Source: Streptomyces sp. H27-H1
Lineage (GTDB): Bacteria; Actinomycetota; Actinomycetes; Streptomycetales; Streptomycetaceae
DNA length: 64,000 nt
Reading direction: 5' to 3'
Assembly (NCBI RefSeq): GCF_026627445.1
Contig: NZ_JAPNLJ010000007.1
Span: 119,624 to 183,623 of the forward strand
Part shown: one piece after another, positions 1 through 7,518 of the stretch
Layout of the letters: every line of letters starts with the position of its first letter
Numbering within the stretch: position 1 is the stretch's first letter
The notes under the pieces: generated by a model
Seen by the model: the letters and a program-made list of their open reading frames with translations, nothing else
Database searches by the model: none
What the model was told of the DNA's origin: nothing
Made by a program: the position numbers and the translations under genes

Positions 1-701
1 AGCAGGACGGCGTCCGGCAGCGCCGCCAGGATCCGCGGCATCGCCTCGATCAGCGTGTCCTGGCCCTTGCGCGGGACGAGCCGCGAGACGCAGACGACCA
101 CCGGCCGGTCCGTCAGACCCAGCCGGGCCCGGACCGCCGCGCCGCCCGACCCGGGGTGGAAGGTCTTCTCGTCCACCCCCGGCGGGAGCTGCGTCATACG
201 CGCCGCCGCCCGGTCCGTCAGCGCCGGCGCGATCCGTGAACGGGTGTACTCCCCCAGGTAGGTCAGGGTGTCCGTGCCCTCGCCGATGCGCCGCAGCAAC
301 TGGCGCGCCACCGGCAGCTGCGCCCAGCCCGCCTCGTGCCCGTGCGTGGTCGCCACGATCCTGCGCGCGCCCGCCCTGCGCAGCGCGGGACCCATCAGGC
401 CGAGCGGGGCCGCCGCGCCGAACCACACCGACGTACAGCCGTGTTCGCCCAGGAGGCCCACGGCCCGCCGGGTCACCCGGGGGGTAGGCAGCAGCATCGT
501 CGTACGGTCGCGGATCACCTGGAAGGGCTGCTCCGCGTCGAAGGCGGCGGTTGCTGCGCGGCCCTCGGCGGAGCGCTTCCAGGTGGAGGCGTAGACCACG
601 ACCCGGTCGGGGTCCAGTCGCAGCGCCATGTTGTGGAGGAAGGCCTGGATGCCCCCCGGCCGCGGCGGGAAGTCGTTGGTCACGATCAGCGTCTTGTCCA
701 T
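1..701 (-). CDS. GT4 mannosyltransferase, PimB'-like (3' end cut by the window)
   Basis: Glycosyltransferase of the GT4/GT-B family. The first 233 residues are present and the C-terminus lies beyond the left edge. The N-terminus carries a VTNDFPPRPGGIQAF-type loop typical of actinobacterial phosphatidylinositol alpha-mannosyltransferases that use GDP-mannose on the inner face of the membrane. Near the edge begins the second Rossmann domain (VVCVSRLVPRKGQDTLIEA). The ATG at 699-701 is the first start before this conserved motif. In mycobacteria pimB' also sits near an NlpC/P60 gene and trpD-qcrCAB, as here, which supports the call. The exact acceptor (PIM1 or another lipid) is inferred. A GC-rich hairpin just upstream (717-759) belongs to the preceding gene. 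Confidence 0.8.
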   Translation of the reverse strand, partial: MDKTLIVTNDFPPRPGGIQAFLHNMALRLDPDRVVVYASTWKRSAEGRAATAAFDAEQPFQVIRDRTTMLLPTPRVTRRAVGLLGEHGCTSVWFGAAAPLGLMGPALRRAGARRIVATTHGHEAGWAQLPVARQLLRRIGEGTDTLTYLGEYTRSRIAPALTDRAAARMTQLPPGVDEKTFHPGSGGAAVRARLGLTDRPVVVCVSRLVPRKGQDTLIEAMPRILAALPDAVL

Positions 702-716
702 CGCCTGCCGACCCTA

Positions 717-759
717 CCGGAGCCCCGCACCCGGCCCCCTGCGGGGCGCGGGGCTCCGG
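717..759 (-). terminator. Hairpin terminator after the HExxH lipoprotein gene
   Basis: A 12-bp inverted repeat (ccggagccccgc / gcggggctccgg) with a second small hairpin in the loop lies between the lipoprotein stop and the mannosyltransferase start. Confidence 0.5.
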
Positions 760-858
760 GGGCCGGCCACGGAGGCGGAGCCGCACGTCGGTCGCGGCAC
801 GGGGTCCTGAGAGTCCGAAGTCGGCGCCCGGCGCGGTGGCAGCCCACCGGGCACGGGG

Positions 859-2043
859 CTAGCGGAACTCCCGGCTCAGTTCCTGCTGCCAGGTCCGTGT
901 CAGGGCGGCGGCGTCCGTGCCCAGGGTCTGCGTCAGGGCTGTCGGCAGGGACTGCCGGCCCGCCTTCTCGTAGAGGGAGACCAGCGCCGCGTCCCCCCAC
1001 CGGCGGGCGATGAGCCGGCAGGCCAGCCAGGAGCCCTCGTAGGCCCGCGCCAGCGCGTCCGCGTCCCCGCCGAAGGCGAAGGCCCCGGGCTCCGGGAGCG
1101 CGGCAGGCAGGTCGCCCAGGCGCACCGCGCGGGCGAGGGCCGGCGCGGCCTCGGCCGGGGTGCGGCCGCTGTCGCGGTACGCGGCCCAGTCCGCGAAGCC
1201 CTCGGAGAGCCACAGCGGGGTCTTCGCGGTGGTCGCCGCCCGGGTGGCGACGTGGGTGGTCTCGTGGGTCAGGATCACCTGGCGGCCCTCCGCCGTGAGC
1301 TGCCCGTAGCCCTCCGGGTTCACCACGACCCGGTCCGCGGGGGCGGTGCCCGCCCCGGTCTGCCCGGTGGTGACGGCGCCCAGGCCCCGGTACTCGTCCG
1401 CGGGCCGCCCCAGCAGCGCGGCCATCTCGTCCAGCGAGCCGGGGACCAGCACCACCACCCGGCCCGCCCACGGCCGCGGCCAGGCCGCGCTCGCCGCGGG
1501 CACCGCCTTGTCGGCCTCGGCGGCGATCTCGGAGAGGGATCCGGAGCTCTGGCCGGCCCCGCCGAGCACCAGGGCGTGCGCCCCGCGCCGCACGGTCACC
1601 GGGCCCTGGTCCCACAGCTGTGGCGGAGCGCCGGGGGCGGGCCGGTCGGCGGCCACCGCCCAGGTCCCGGCGTCGCGGGTGAGCTCCAATTCGCGGGCGG
1701 AGCCGGCCGGGGCGGCGTCGTAGCCGGTGAGCCGGTAGCGGAGCTCGGCGCGCGCGAAGGCCCGTACGCCGTCGATCCGGACCGAGGAGACCTCGTACGA
1801 CCAGCCCTCCAGCGGGATCCCGGCGAGGGCCGCGGGCGGGGCCGCCGACCAGTCGGCGACGGCCCGCCGGACGTCCCGCTCGACGGCGTCCACCGGACGG
1901 GCCCCGGAACCGGAAGGCGAATCGGAAGGGGATCCGGAACCTGCGCCGCATCCGGCGAGCGGCCCGCACAGCAGCAGACAGAGGAGCACCAGGGGTGCTA
2001 CGCGTGGGCGCGGGCGGAAGGGGCGGCCCAGGACCGGGAGCAT
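859..2043 (-). CDS. Lipoprotein with HExxH metallopeptidase (gluzincin-like) motif
   Basis: Predicted secreted lipoprotein of 394 residues. Basic residues and a hydrophobic stretch (about 14-31) end in a lipobox, PLAGC, with the lipidated Cys near residue 32. A Ser/Gly-rich linker follows. The C-terminal half contains HETTH (about 260-264) followed 17 residues later by WLSEGFADW, the HExxH...E arrangement of gluzincin zinc peptidases (peptidase MA-like). The protein is therefore probably an extracytoplasmic metallopeptidase of unknown substrate. The ATG at 2041-2043 is preferred over the GTG at 2046 because a TACGAT -10-like box ends 6 nt before it, suggesting a leaderless mRNA. It lies downstream of two NlpC/P60 wall hydrolase genes on the same strand. 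Confidence 0.75.
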   Translation of the reverse strand: MLPVLGRPFRPRPRVAPLVLLCLLLCGPLAGCGAGSGSPSDSPSGSGARPVDAVERDVRRAVADWSAAPPAALAGIPLEGWSYEVSSVRIDGVRAFARAELRYRLTGYDAAPAGSARELELTRDAGTWAVAADRPAPGAPPQLWDQGPVTVRRGAHALVLGGAGQSSGSLSEIAAEADKAVPAASAAWPRPWAGRVVVLVPGSLDEMAALLGRPADEYRGLGAVTTGQTGAGTAPADRVVVNPEGYGQLTAEGRQVILTHETTHVATRAATTAKTPLWLSEGFADWAAYRDSGRTPAEAAPALARAVRLGDLPAALPEPGAFAFGGDADALARAYEGSWLACRLIARRWGDAALVSLYEKAGRQSLPTALTQTLGTDAAALTRTWQQELSREFR

Positions 2044-2068
2044 CACCCGATCGTACGGGGCGCGGCCC

Positions 2069-3121
2069 TCAGGGCCGGGTCACCGAGGACACCGGCATCA
2101 TCCCGACCGGGTCGTACCGCACCCGCGCGCCCGGGTACGGGGCGTGCACCACCTGGCCGTTGCCGACGTACATGCCGACGTGACTGGCGTCCGATCGGTA
2201 GGTGACCAGGTCCCCCGGGCGCGCCTCCGACAGCGACACCCGCCGCCCGGCGTGCCGCTGGGCCTGCGAGGTCCGCGGCAGCGCGACGCCCGCCTGCCGG
2301 TACGACCACACCATCAGTCCGGAGCAGTCGAAGCCGGAGGGGCCGGTGGAACCCCACACGTAGGGCCGTCCGACGGCGGACCGGGCCGCCATCACGGCGG
2401 TCAGGGCACGTCCGGAGGAGGGACCGGAGGCCGCGGCGCCGGGGAGCTCGGGAAGGGCGTCGGGGCGGCCGCCGGAGCGCGAGGCCCGGTCGAAGTCGGC
2501 GCGCTCCTGCGTGGGCATCGCGTTCAGCAGCCGGCGGGCTGCGGCGAGCTTGGCGGTGACGGCGCGCTTCTCCTTCGCCACGTCGGCGCGCAGGGCGTCG
2601 AGTTCGGAGAGCTTGCGGGAGGCGTCCCGGCGTTCCTGGCCCAGCCGGCGCTGCTCGGAGCGCAGTTCGTCGAGGTGGCGGGCCTGCCGGCCGGTCAGCC
2701 GGTCCAGGGCGGAGGCCTTCGCGAGGTAGTCGTCCGGGTTGTCGGAGAGCATCAGCTCGACGGCGGGGTCGATGCCGCCGGCCCGGTACTGGGCTCCGGC
2801 GTAGGCGCCGAGCACCCCGCGCATGGTGTTGATGCGGTCCTGGCCGCGGGCCACCGCGTCCTGGATCCGGCCGACTTCGGCGCGGAGCCGGCCGGCGCGC
2901 TCGCCCGCCTGGTTGAAGCGCTCCGTGGCCTGTTCGGCCTCCTCGAAGAGCCGGTCGACCTGGGCGCGGGTGCCCGCGGAGGGCTCCTGCGGGAGGCCGG
3001 GGGCCGCACCCGCGGGTGCGGCCGTCATGACGACCGCGGCTCCCGCCGCGGCGGCGGTGAGGACGGTGACCTTGGTGTTCCGGTCGAGGGCGCTGGGCCC
3101 GGACCGGCGATGGGACGCCAC
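2069..3121 (-). CDS. Secreted NlpC/P60 (C40) cell-wall endopeptidase with coiled coil
   Basis: A 350-residue peptidoglycan hydrolase of the RipC type. A Sec signal peptide occupies about residues 1-40 (basic MASHRR start, Ala-rich core). A long Glu/Arg/Gln-rich coiled coil spans about 45-200 and the C40 domain about 235-350. Catalytic Cys266 lies in GFDCSGL, His314 in ASHVGMY, and the third polar residue His326 in VVHAPYP. The coiled coil in related proteins keeps the hydrolase off until activated. The start is GTG with AGGAGG about 11 nt upstream. The gene is a tandem paralogue of the next one and ends 25 nt before the HExxH lipoprotein gene. It is a homologue of the NlpC/P60 gene next to trpD-qcr in mycobacteria. 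Confidence 0.88.
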   Translation of the reverse strand: MASHRRSGPSALDRNTKVTVLTAAAAGAAVVMTAAPAGAAPGLPQEPSAGTRAQVDRLFEEAEQATERFNQAGERAGRLRAEVGRIQDAVARGQDRINTMRGVLGAYAGAQYRAGGIDPAVELMLSDNPDDYLAKASALDRLTGRQARHLDELRSEQRRLGQERRDASRKLSELDALRADVAKEKRAVTAKLAAARRLLNAMPTQERADFDRASRSGGRPDALPELPGAAASGPSSGRALTAVMAARSAVGRPYVWGSTGPSGFDCSGLMVWSYRQAGVALPRTSQAQRHAGRRVSLSEARPGDLVTYRSDASHVGMYVGNGQVVHAPYPGARVRYDPVGMMPVSSVTRP

Positions 3122-3256
3122 GTGAAACCGCTCCCTCCTGCTGAGCGGGACCCGGGTCCGCCCCCCGTGGACGGCCGTGTGCCGAGGTTCCGCGCTGGCA
3201 GACAGTAGCCGCGCCTGAGGGCACCGGCCAACGACCTCCGGCGGGCACGCACAGTG

Positions 3257-3292
3257 ACGCCCCGCCGGAGACGCAGGTCACCGGCGGGGCGT
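3257..3292 (-). terminator. Hairpin terminator between the two NlpC/P60 genes
   Basis: A perfect 12-bp stem (acgccccgccgg / ccggcggggcgt) with a 12-nt loop lies 80 nt past the stop of the upstream NlpC/P60 gene. Confidence 0.6.
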
Positions 3293-3372
3293 GTGGTCAG
3301 AGCGGGGGCTCGGAATTCGCCCGGATGGGCGGTGTACGGCGCGTCCCGAGGGGCCCGGGGCGGGCGCGGGCG

Positions 3373-4404
3373 TCAGCCGCCGACGCGGACTCCGAACTGG
3401 AACGGCATGTTGTTGATCGATTCGTACTTGACGCCGCTGCGCGGGTTCGAGGCGTGCAGCACCATGTTGCCGCCCGCGTACAGGCCGACGTGGTGCAGGT
3501 CGCCGTAGAAGAAGACCAGGTCACCCGGCTGCAGCTGGCTCCTGCCGATCCGGGTGCCGTCGTTGATCTGCGTGAAAGTGACGCGCGAGATCGAGACGTT
3601 GGCCTGCTTGTACGCCCACTGGGTCAGACCCGAGCAGTCGAACGAGTTGGGGCCGGTGTGGCCGGATATGTACGCGCTGCCGATCTTGGTCTGGGCGGCG
3701 GCGAGTGCGGCGCCGGCCCGGCCGGAGGGCTTGACGTTGCCGAGGTTGACGCGCTCGCTCTCGCTGCGGCTGGCGCGGGAGTCCTCGTCCTTGATCTGCG
3801 ACCGCTCCTGGGCGGTCAGGCTGTTGAGGAGCGCCTGCGCCTCGGCCAGCTTGTCCGACGAGACCTTCTTCTTCTCGCCGAGCTCCTTGCGGGTGGCGTC
3901 GAGGTCCGTGAGCTTGCCCGCCGCCTCCTGGCGCTGTTGCGCGAGGGTGCGCTGCTTGGCCTGGATCTTCTGGACCGCTTCGACCTGCTGGCCGCTCAGC
4001 TGCTCCAGGGTGGAGGCCTTGTCCAGGTAGCTGTCCGGGTCGGCCGAGAGGAAGAGCGCGAGGGACTGGTCGATGCCGCCGCTGCGGTACTGGGCGCTGG
4101 CCATCGAACCGAGCGTGCCGCGCAGGGCGTTGAGGTCCTGCTGGCCGCGGGCTACCTGGTCCTGGAGCTGCCCGATCTCGGTCTCGAGCTTGTCCTGGCG
4201 CTGCTTGGCGCCGTTGAACTTCTCGGTGGCCTGCTCGGCCTCTTCGTAGAGGGCGTCGACCTTGGCCTTGACCTCGTCCTTGCTGGGCTTGGCCGGGGCG
4301 GCGTTGGCTGCCTGCCCCGAGAGGACCACGGCGGCTGCCGCGGTGACGCCGAGCACGGTCGTGCGCATGCGGGTCGGCTGCTTGGGTCGACGGTGGGACG
4401 CCAC
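3373..4404 (-). CDS. Secreted NlpC/P60 (C40) cell-wall endopeptidase, second copy
   Basis: Paralogue of the preceding hydrolase, 343 residues. It has the same MASHRR start and signal peptide (to about residue 35, ANAAPA), a coiled coil (about 40-195) that is richer in Lys/Gln, and a C-terminal C40 domain. Catalytic Cys257 is in SFDCSGL, His305 in LHHVGLY and His317 in VLHASNP. The GTG start has AAGGAG about 9 nt upstream. The pair probably arose by tandem duplication. Each gene seems to have its own transcription unit, because a hairpin separates them and a promoter candidate lies upstream at 4507-4536. I looked for a c-di-AMP (ydaO-type) riboswitch upstream and did not recognise one. Confidence 0.88.
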   Translation of the reverse strand: MASHRRPKQPTRMRTTVLGVTAAAAVVLSGQAANAAPAKPSKDEVKAKVDALYEEAEQATEKFNGAKQRQDKLETEIGQLQDQVARGQQDLNALRGTLGSMASAQYRSGGIDQSLALFLSADPDSYLDKASTLEQLSGQQVEAVQKIQAKQRTLAQQRQEAAGKLTDLDATRKELGEKKKVSSDKLAEAQALLNSLTAQERSQIKDEDSRASRSESERVNLGNVKPSGRAGAALAAAQTKIGSAYISGHTGPNSFDCSGLTQWAYKQANVSISRVTFTQINDGTRIGRSQLQPGDLVFFYGDLHHVGLYAGGNMVLHASNPRSGVKYESINNMPFQFGVRVGG

Positions 4405-4506
4405 GAAGGCGAGCTCCTTCTTCCTAGAGCCGCCGAAGAACGCAGACTCGGCGACACCTTCGCTGTCACCCCTAATGAGTGAACTACCGCACGAAGGTTT
4501 GACCCG

Positions 4507-4536
4507 AGACTAGTGACCCTTCTGTGATCAGTTCAA
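4507..4536 (-). promoter_or_regulatory. Candidate promoter of the NlpC/P60 gene
   Basis: On the minus strand TTGAAC (4531-4536) and TAGTCT (4507-4512) are separated by 18 nt, about 100 nt before the GTG start. This fits a vegetative (HrdB-type) promoter. Confidence 0.4.
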
Positions 4537-4657
4537 ATCCTGTCGGCAAAAAACTTGCTCCTTGACCAGGTTCTTTACCTACAGCACACGCTCTGTGCGT
4601 ACGACTTGACGGTCCGTTCCCGCGGGGCCCTATCAAATCCGGCATTGGGCCCAGTAG

Positions 4658-6019
4658 TTACGAAACGCGCGAAAGCCGCTTCAGCAACAAGGCGGACGTC
4701 ACCGGCCGCGCCCCGGCCTTGGCCACCCCGTCGGCGACCTCCCGGTCGGTGGAGACCACGACCACCGGCCGGCCCGTCGGTTCGGCGCGCACCAGCTGGC
4801 GGATCAGCTCGTCGGCGGTCACCCCGGCCTTGGAGAACAGCACCCGCACCCCGCGCGGCGGCGCGAGCAGCACGGGGGCCGCCAGCTCCGCCCCGTCGAA
4901 GACACAGGTCATCTCGGCGCCCGTCTGCGCCGCGAGCATCGACAGCCCGCCCAGCAGCCGCAGCCGCTGCTTCTCCAGCGGCATCGTCGGGTAGCCGGTC
5001 TTGGTGACGTTGTAGCCGTCGACCACCAGATGGGCCTGGGGCAGCGCCAGCAACTGGTCCAGCAGCGCCGGGTCGGTCTCCGACAGCGCCCGCGCCGCGA
5101 TGTCCTTCGGGGTCATCCGGCCCGGCTCCACCGCCTCCACCGTGTCGGCGGGCCGCGTGGAGACCGGCGGCAGCGCGAGCTCCCGGCGCAGTCCCGCGGC
5201 GGCGTCCAGCACGGTGTCGAGCAGCAGCCGCAGCCGCATGTCCTCGATGCTGCGCCCCTCGCGGGTGGCCCGGCGCGAGGTCTCCAGCGCCGACTCCACC
5301 TCTGCGAGGCGGGACTTGAGCCGCCGGGTCTCGCTCTCCGCGGTGGTCACCTGGGCGGCCGCCTCGGAGCGGATGCCGTCGACCTCCGCATTGATCTTGC
5401 GCAGGGCCGCGTCGCCCCGCTTGACGTCGCTGAGGGCGCTGCGCAGCTTGCGCTGAAGCGATTCCGCTTCCTTGCGCGCCACTTCCAGGTCGGCCCGCAC
5501 CTGGTCGACACCCGCGCGCTGCAGTTCCCGCACCTGGGCCAGCTCCTCGCGGAGCCGTTCCATCTCCCGGCGGGCCTCCTCGTCGACCCGCTCGGCGTCG
5601 GCGCGCTGCGCCTCCTCGCCGGCGGCGGCGACCAGCTTGACCCAGCCGGCCGGCCGCAGGACGTAGGCGGCGGCCGCCACGTCCAGCGGGTCGGCGGCGG
5701 CGGGCGGGGCGCCCGACTCCAGCGCGGAGGCCAGATCGGCCTGCGCCTCGCGGAGCTTCTCGGCGACCCGGCCCCGGAAGACGGGGTCGCTCTCCACGGC
5801 CGCGGCCATGGCGTTGCCCGCGAACTTGGCGCGCCTGGTCGGGGTGAACCGCGCGTACTGGCGCAGCTGCGCCGGGAGGTCCGCGACCGTCAGTCCGCCG
5901 AAGGCGTCGGAGACTAGCGCGACGACCCGGCGCCGCACGCCTTCCGGCAGCGGGCGGTCGAGGACCTCCGCGGCGTCGCCGGCCGCGTCGGCCGGCTCAG
6001 CGCCGCTTGCTGGCTCCAC
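4658..6019 (-). CDS. NYN-domain (PIN-like, YacP-type) putative RNA-processing protein
   Basis: A 453-residue protein. The N-terminal about 120 residues are acidic and helical. A central coiled coil (about 150-270) is rich in Glu/Arg (EEARREMERLREELAQ). The C-terminal NYN/PIN-like domain (about 325-453) has LVVDGYNVTKTGYP, CVFDGAE and VVVSTDREVADG, which carry the conserved acidic residues of this nuclease fold. The family is thought to bind or cleave RNA, and the target is unknown. The GTG start has a GGGGTGA ribosome-binding site. The zinc-ribbon gene lies 43 nt upstream on the same strand, so the two may be co-transcribed. Confidence 0.75.
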   Translation of the reverse strand: MEPASGAEPADAAGDAAEVLDRPLPEGVRRRVVALVSDAFGGLTVADLPAQLRQYARFTPTRRAKFAGNAMAAAVESDPVFRGRVAEKLREAQADLASALESGAPPAAADPLDVAAAAYVLRPAGWVKLVAAAGEEAQRADAERVDEEARREMERLREELAQVRELQRAGVDQVRADLEVARKEAESLQRKLRSALSDVKRGDAALRKINAEVDGIRSEAAAQVTTAESETRRLKSRLAEVESALETSRRATREGRSIEDMRLRLLLDTVLDAAAGLRRELALPPVSTRPADTVEAVEPGRMTPKDIAARALSETDPALLDQLLALPQAHLVVDGYNVTKTGYPTMPLEKQRLRLLGGLSMLAAQTGAEMTCVFDGAELAAPVLLAPPRGVRVLFSKAGVTADELIRQLVRAEPTGRPVVVVSTDREVADGVAKAGARPVTSALLLKRLSRVS

Positions 6020-6062
6020 AATCCGTCACCCCTACCGTCATTCACCTGAGGGCGGGGCTCCG

Positions 6063-6302
6063 TCAGGAGTCCGCGCCCGGCCTGTCCACGAGCTCGATCT
6101 GGTCCACCGCGTTGCACCAGCGGCAGCGCACCGACTCGATGGTCTCATTGACCACCTCGCGCTCCTCGACCTTGGGCTCCCCGGCGAGGTCCAGGTGGAC
6201 GTACTCCACGACCTTCGACGAACGGGTGACGTCGAAGCGCGTGAGGTTGCCGCACAGGGTGCAGCGCCACCGGGTGGTGTCGGTCGGCAGGGGAACCGTC
6301 AT
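6063..6302 (-). CDS. Small zinc-ribbon protein
   Basis: A 79-residue protein with two Cys pairs, WRCTLCG near residue 13 and VRCRWCN near residue 61, expected to form one zinc ribbon. The strand between them is acidic (EPKVEEREVV). Function is not recognised. The start at 6302 (MTVPLPTD) is chosen because AAGGAGAG lies about 9 nt upstream. Longer in-frame starts up to 6410 lack a ribosome-binding site and add unstructured Arg-rich sequence. It is divergent from the rhomboid gene and upstream of the NYN gene. Confidence 0.65.
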   Translation of the reverse strand: MTVPLPTDTTRWRCTLCGNLTRFDVTRSSKVVEYVHLDLAGEPKVEEREVVNETIESVRCRWCNAVDQIELVDRPGADS

Positions 6303-6433
6303 CAGGCCGTTCTCTCCTTCTATCGCGTACATCGCGTACTCGCGTCCATGGCTCGCACGGCCGTGTCGCACAGGTCCGCGCGTAGCTCGTAACCCTACGG
6401 CCTGCCGCACCCGCCGGTGGGCCCGACTGGGTC

Positions 6434-7168
6434 ATGCTCGGTCGCATGATCGTAAGGTGGCAGGCCGTACGCGAGGCCGCCCGGGGCCCGGTGGTGACCT
6501 ACGCGCTGATCGCCGGCTGCTGCGTGGTGTTCGTGCTGAGTCCGGCGTCGGGGCTGAACCCCGTCTACGGGACGGGTGATCAGCTGGTGACCACGGGGAC
6601 GGCGTACTTCCGGCGCTGGGGCGTGGTCCCGGACGAGCTGTTCACCGGCTCGGGCCGGGCCCTGTTCACTCCGCTGACGGCCCTGTTCGTGCACGGCAGC
6701 TGGCTGCACCTGCTGGGCAACATGCTCTTCCTCTACGTCTTCGGGGCGATGACGGAGCAGCGCATGGGCCGGGCCGGGTTCCTCTGCTTCTACGTCTGTA
6801 CGGGCTACCTGGCCCTGGCGGCGTACGCGGCGGCCTACGCCTCCTCGGACCAGACCCTGGTGGGGGCCTCCGGGGCGATCTCCGCGGTCCTGGGCGGCTT
6901 CCTCTACCTGTTCCCCAGGGCGCGGGTGACGAGCCTGTTCCCGTTCCTGTTCTTCCTGCCGCTGCGGTTCCCGGCGTGGATCGTGCTGGTGTTCTGGTTC
7001 GGCCTGCAGTGGCTGGCGGCCCACCGGGCGGCGAGCGGTCCGGGAGTCGCCTATCTGGCCCACGTGGTGGGCTTCTCCGTGGGCTTCCTCTACGCGTGGG
7101 CCCGCTACCGGCGTGCCACTAGAGTGAGGCGACCAGTGACTGCCGGCGAGGGAGACAGCCAACCGTGA
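6434..7168 (+). CDS. Rhomboid-family intramembrane serine protease
   Basis: A 244-residue protein with about six transmembrane helices. The rhomboid signature is present: HGSWLHLLGNMLFLYVFG (helix 2 with His and Asn), catalytic Ser in GASGAI (about residue 155), and His in VAYLAHVVGF (about 213) as the second member of the dyad. It cleaves membrane-anchored substrates that are unknown here. A second ATG at 6446 (MIVRWQ) is an equally possible start, and neither has a clear ribosome-binding site. The stop overlaps the next GTG (GTGA), so the AsnC-like gene is translationally coupled. Confidence 0.85.
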   Translation: MLGRMIVRWQAVREAARGPVVTYALIAGCCVVFVLSPASGLNPVYGTGDQLVTTGTAYFRRWGVVPDELFTGSGRALFTPLTALFVHGSWLHLLGNMLFLYVFGAMTEQRMGRAGFLCFYVCTGYLALAAYAAAYASSDQTLVGASGAISAVLGGFLYLFPRARVTSLFPFLFFLPLRFPAWIVLVFWFGLQWLAAHRAASGPGVAYLAHVVGFSVGFLYAWARYRRATRVRRPVTAGEGDSQP

Positions 7169-7446
7169 TCACCGCGATCGTGCTCATCAAGACCAGCGTG
7201 GACCGGATCCCCGAGATCGCCGAGGCCATCGCCGCGCTGGAAAGCGTCAGCGAGGTCTACTCCGTCACGGGTACCTACGACCTCATCGCGCTGGTCCGGG
7301 TGTCCCGCCACGAGGACCTGGCCGACATCATCCCGGGCCGCATCAGCAAGATCCCGGGCGTGGAGGCCACGGACACGCACGTGGCGTTCCGCACGTACTC
7401 CCAGCACGACCTGGAAGCGGCGTTCGCGATCGGCCTGGACGCCTAG
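7165..7446 (+). CDS. Stand-alone Lrp/AsnC ligand-binding (RAM) domain protein
   Basis: A 93-residue protein consisting only of the RAM/AsnC effector domain: a beta-alpha-beta-beta-alpha-beta pattern with VYSVTGTYDLIALVRV and the GVEATDTHVAF strand. It has no helix-turn-helix, so it cannot bind DNA alone. Such proteins form oligomers and may sense amino acids or partner with full-length Lrp regulators. Its GTG overlaps the rhomboid stop codon, indicating co-expression. The functional link to the protease is unknown. Confidence 0.8.
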   Translation: MITAIVLIKTSVDRIPEIAEAIAALESVSEVYSVTGTYDLIALVRVSRHEDLADIIPGRISKIPGVEATDTHVAFRTYSQHDLEAAFAIGLDA

Positions 7447-7467
7447 CCCCACTCAGCCCGTCCCCAG

Positions 7468-7494
7468 CCCCGGCAGGCTCTCGCCCGGCCGGGG
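7468..7494. terminator. Weak hairpin between convergent genes
   Basis: A 7-bp stem (ccccggc / gccgggg) with a 13-nt loop lies between the AsnC-like gene (+) and the class V aminotransferase gene (-). It is short for a terminator. Confidence 0.35.
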
Positions 7495-7518
7495 CCCGCG
7501 GCGTTCCTGGAGCCGGCA

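Noticed and set aside
3122..3256. Long antisense open frames over the NlpC/P60 genes and many other genes
   Set aside because: In GC-rich DNA nearly every gene is mirrored by open frames on the other strand; they lack ribosome-binding sites and have Arg/Pro/Gly-biased composition.
4405..4657. Possible c-di-AMP (ydaO) riboswitch before the NlpC/P60 gene
   Set aside because: Such riboswitches often precede wall hydrolase genes in Streptomyces, but I could not find the conserved blocks; only a promoter-like pair is visible.
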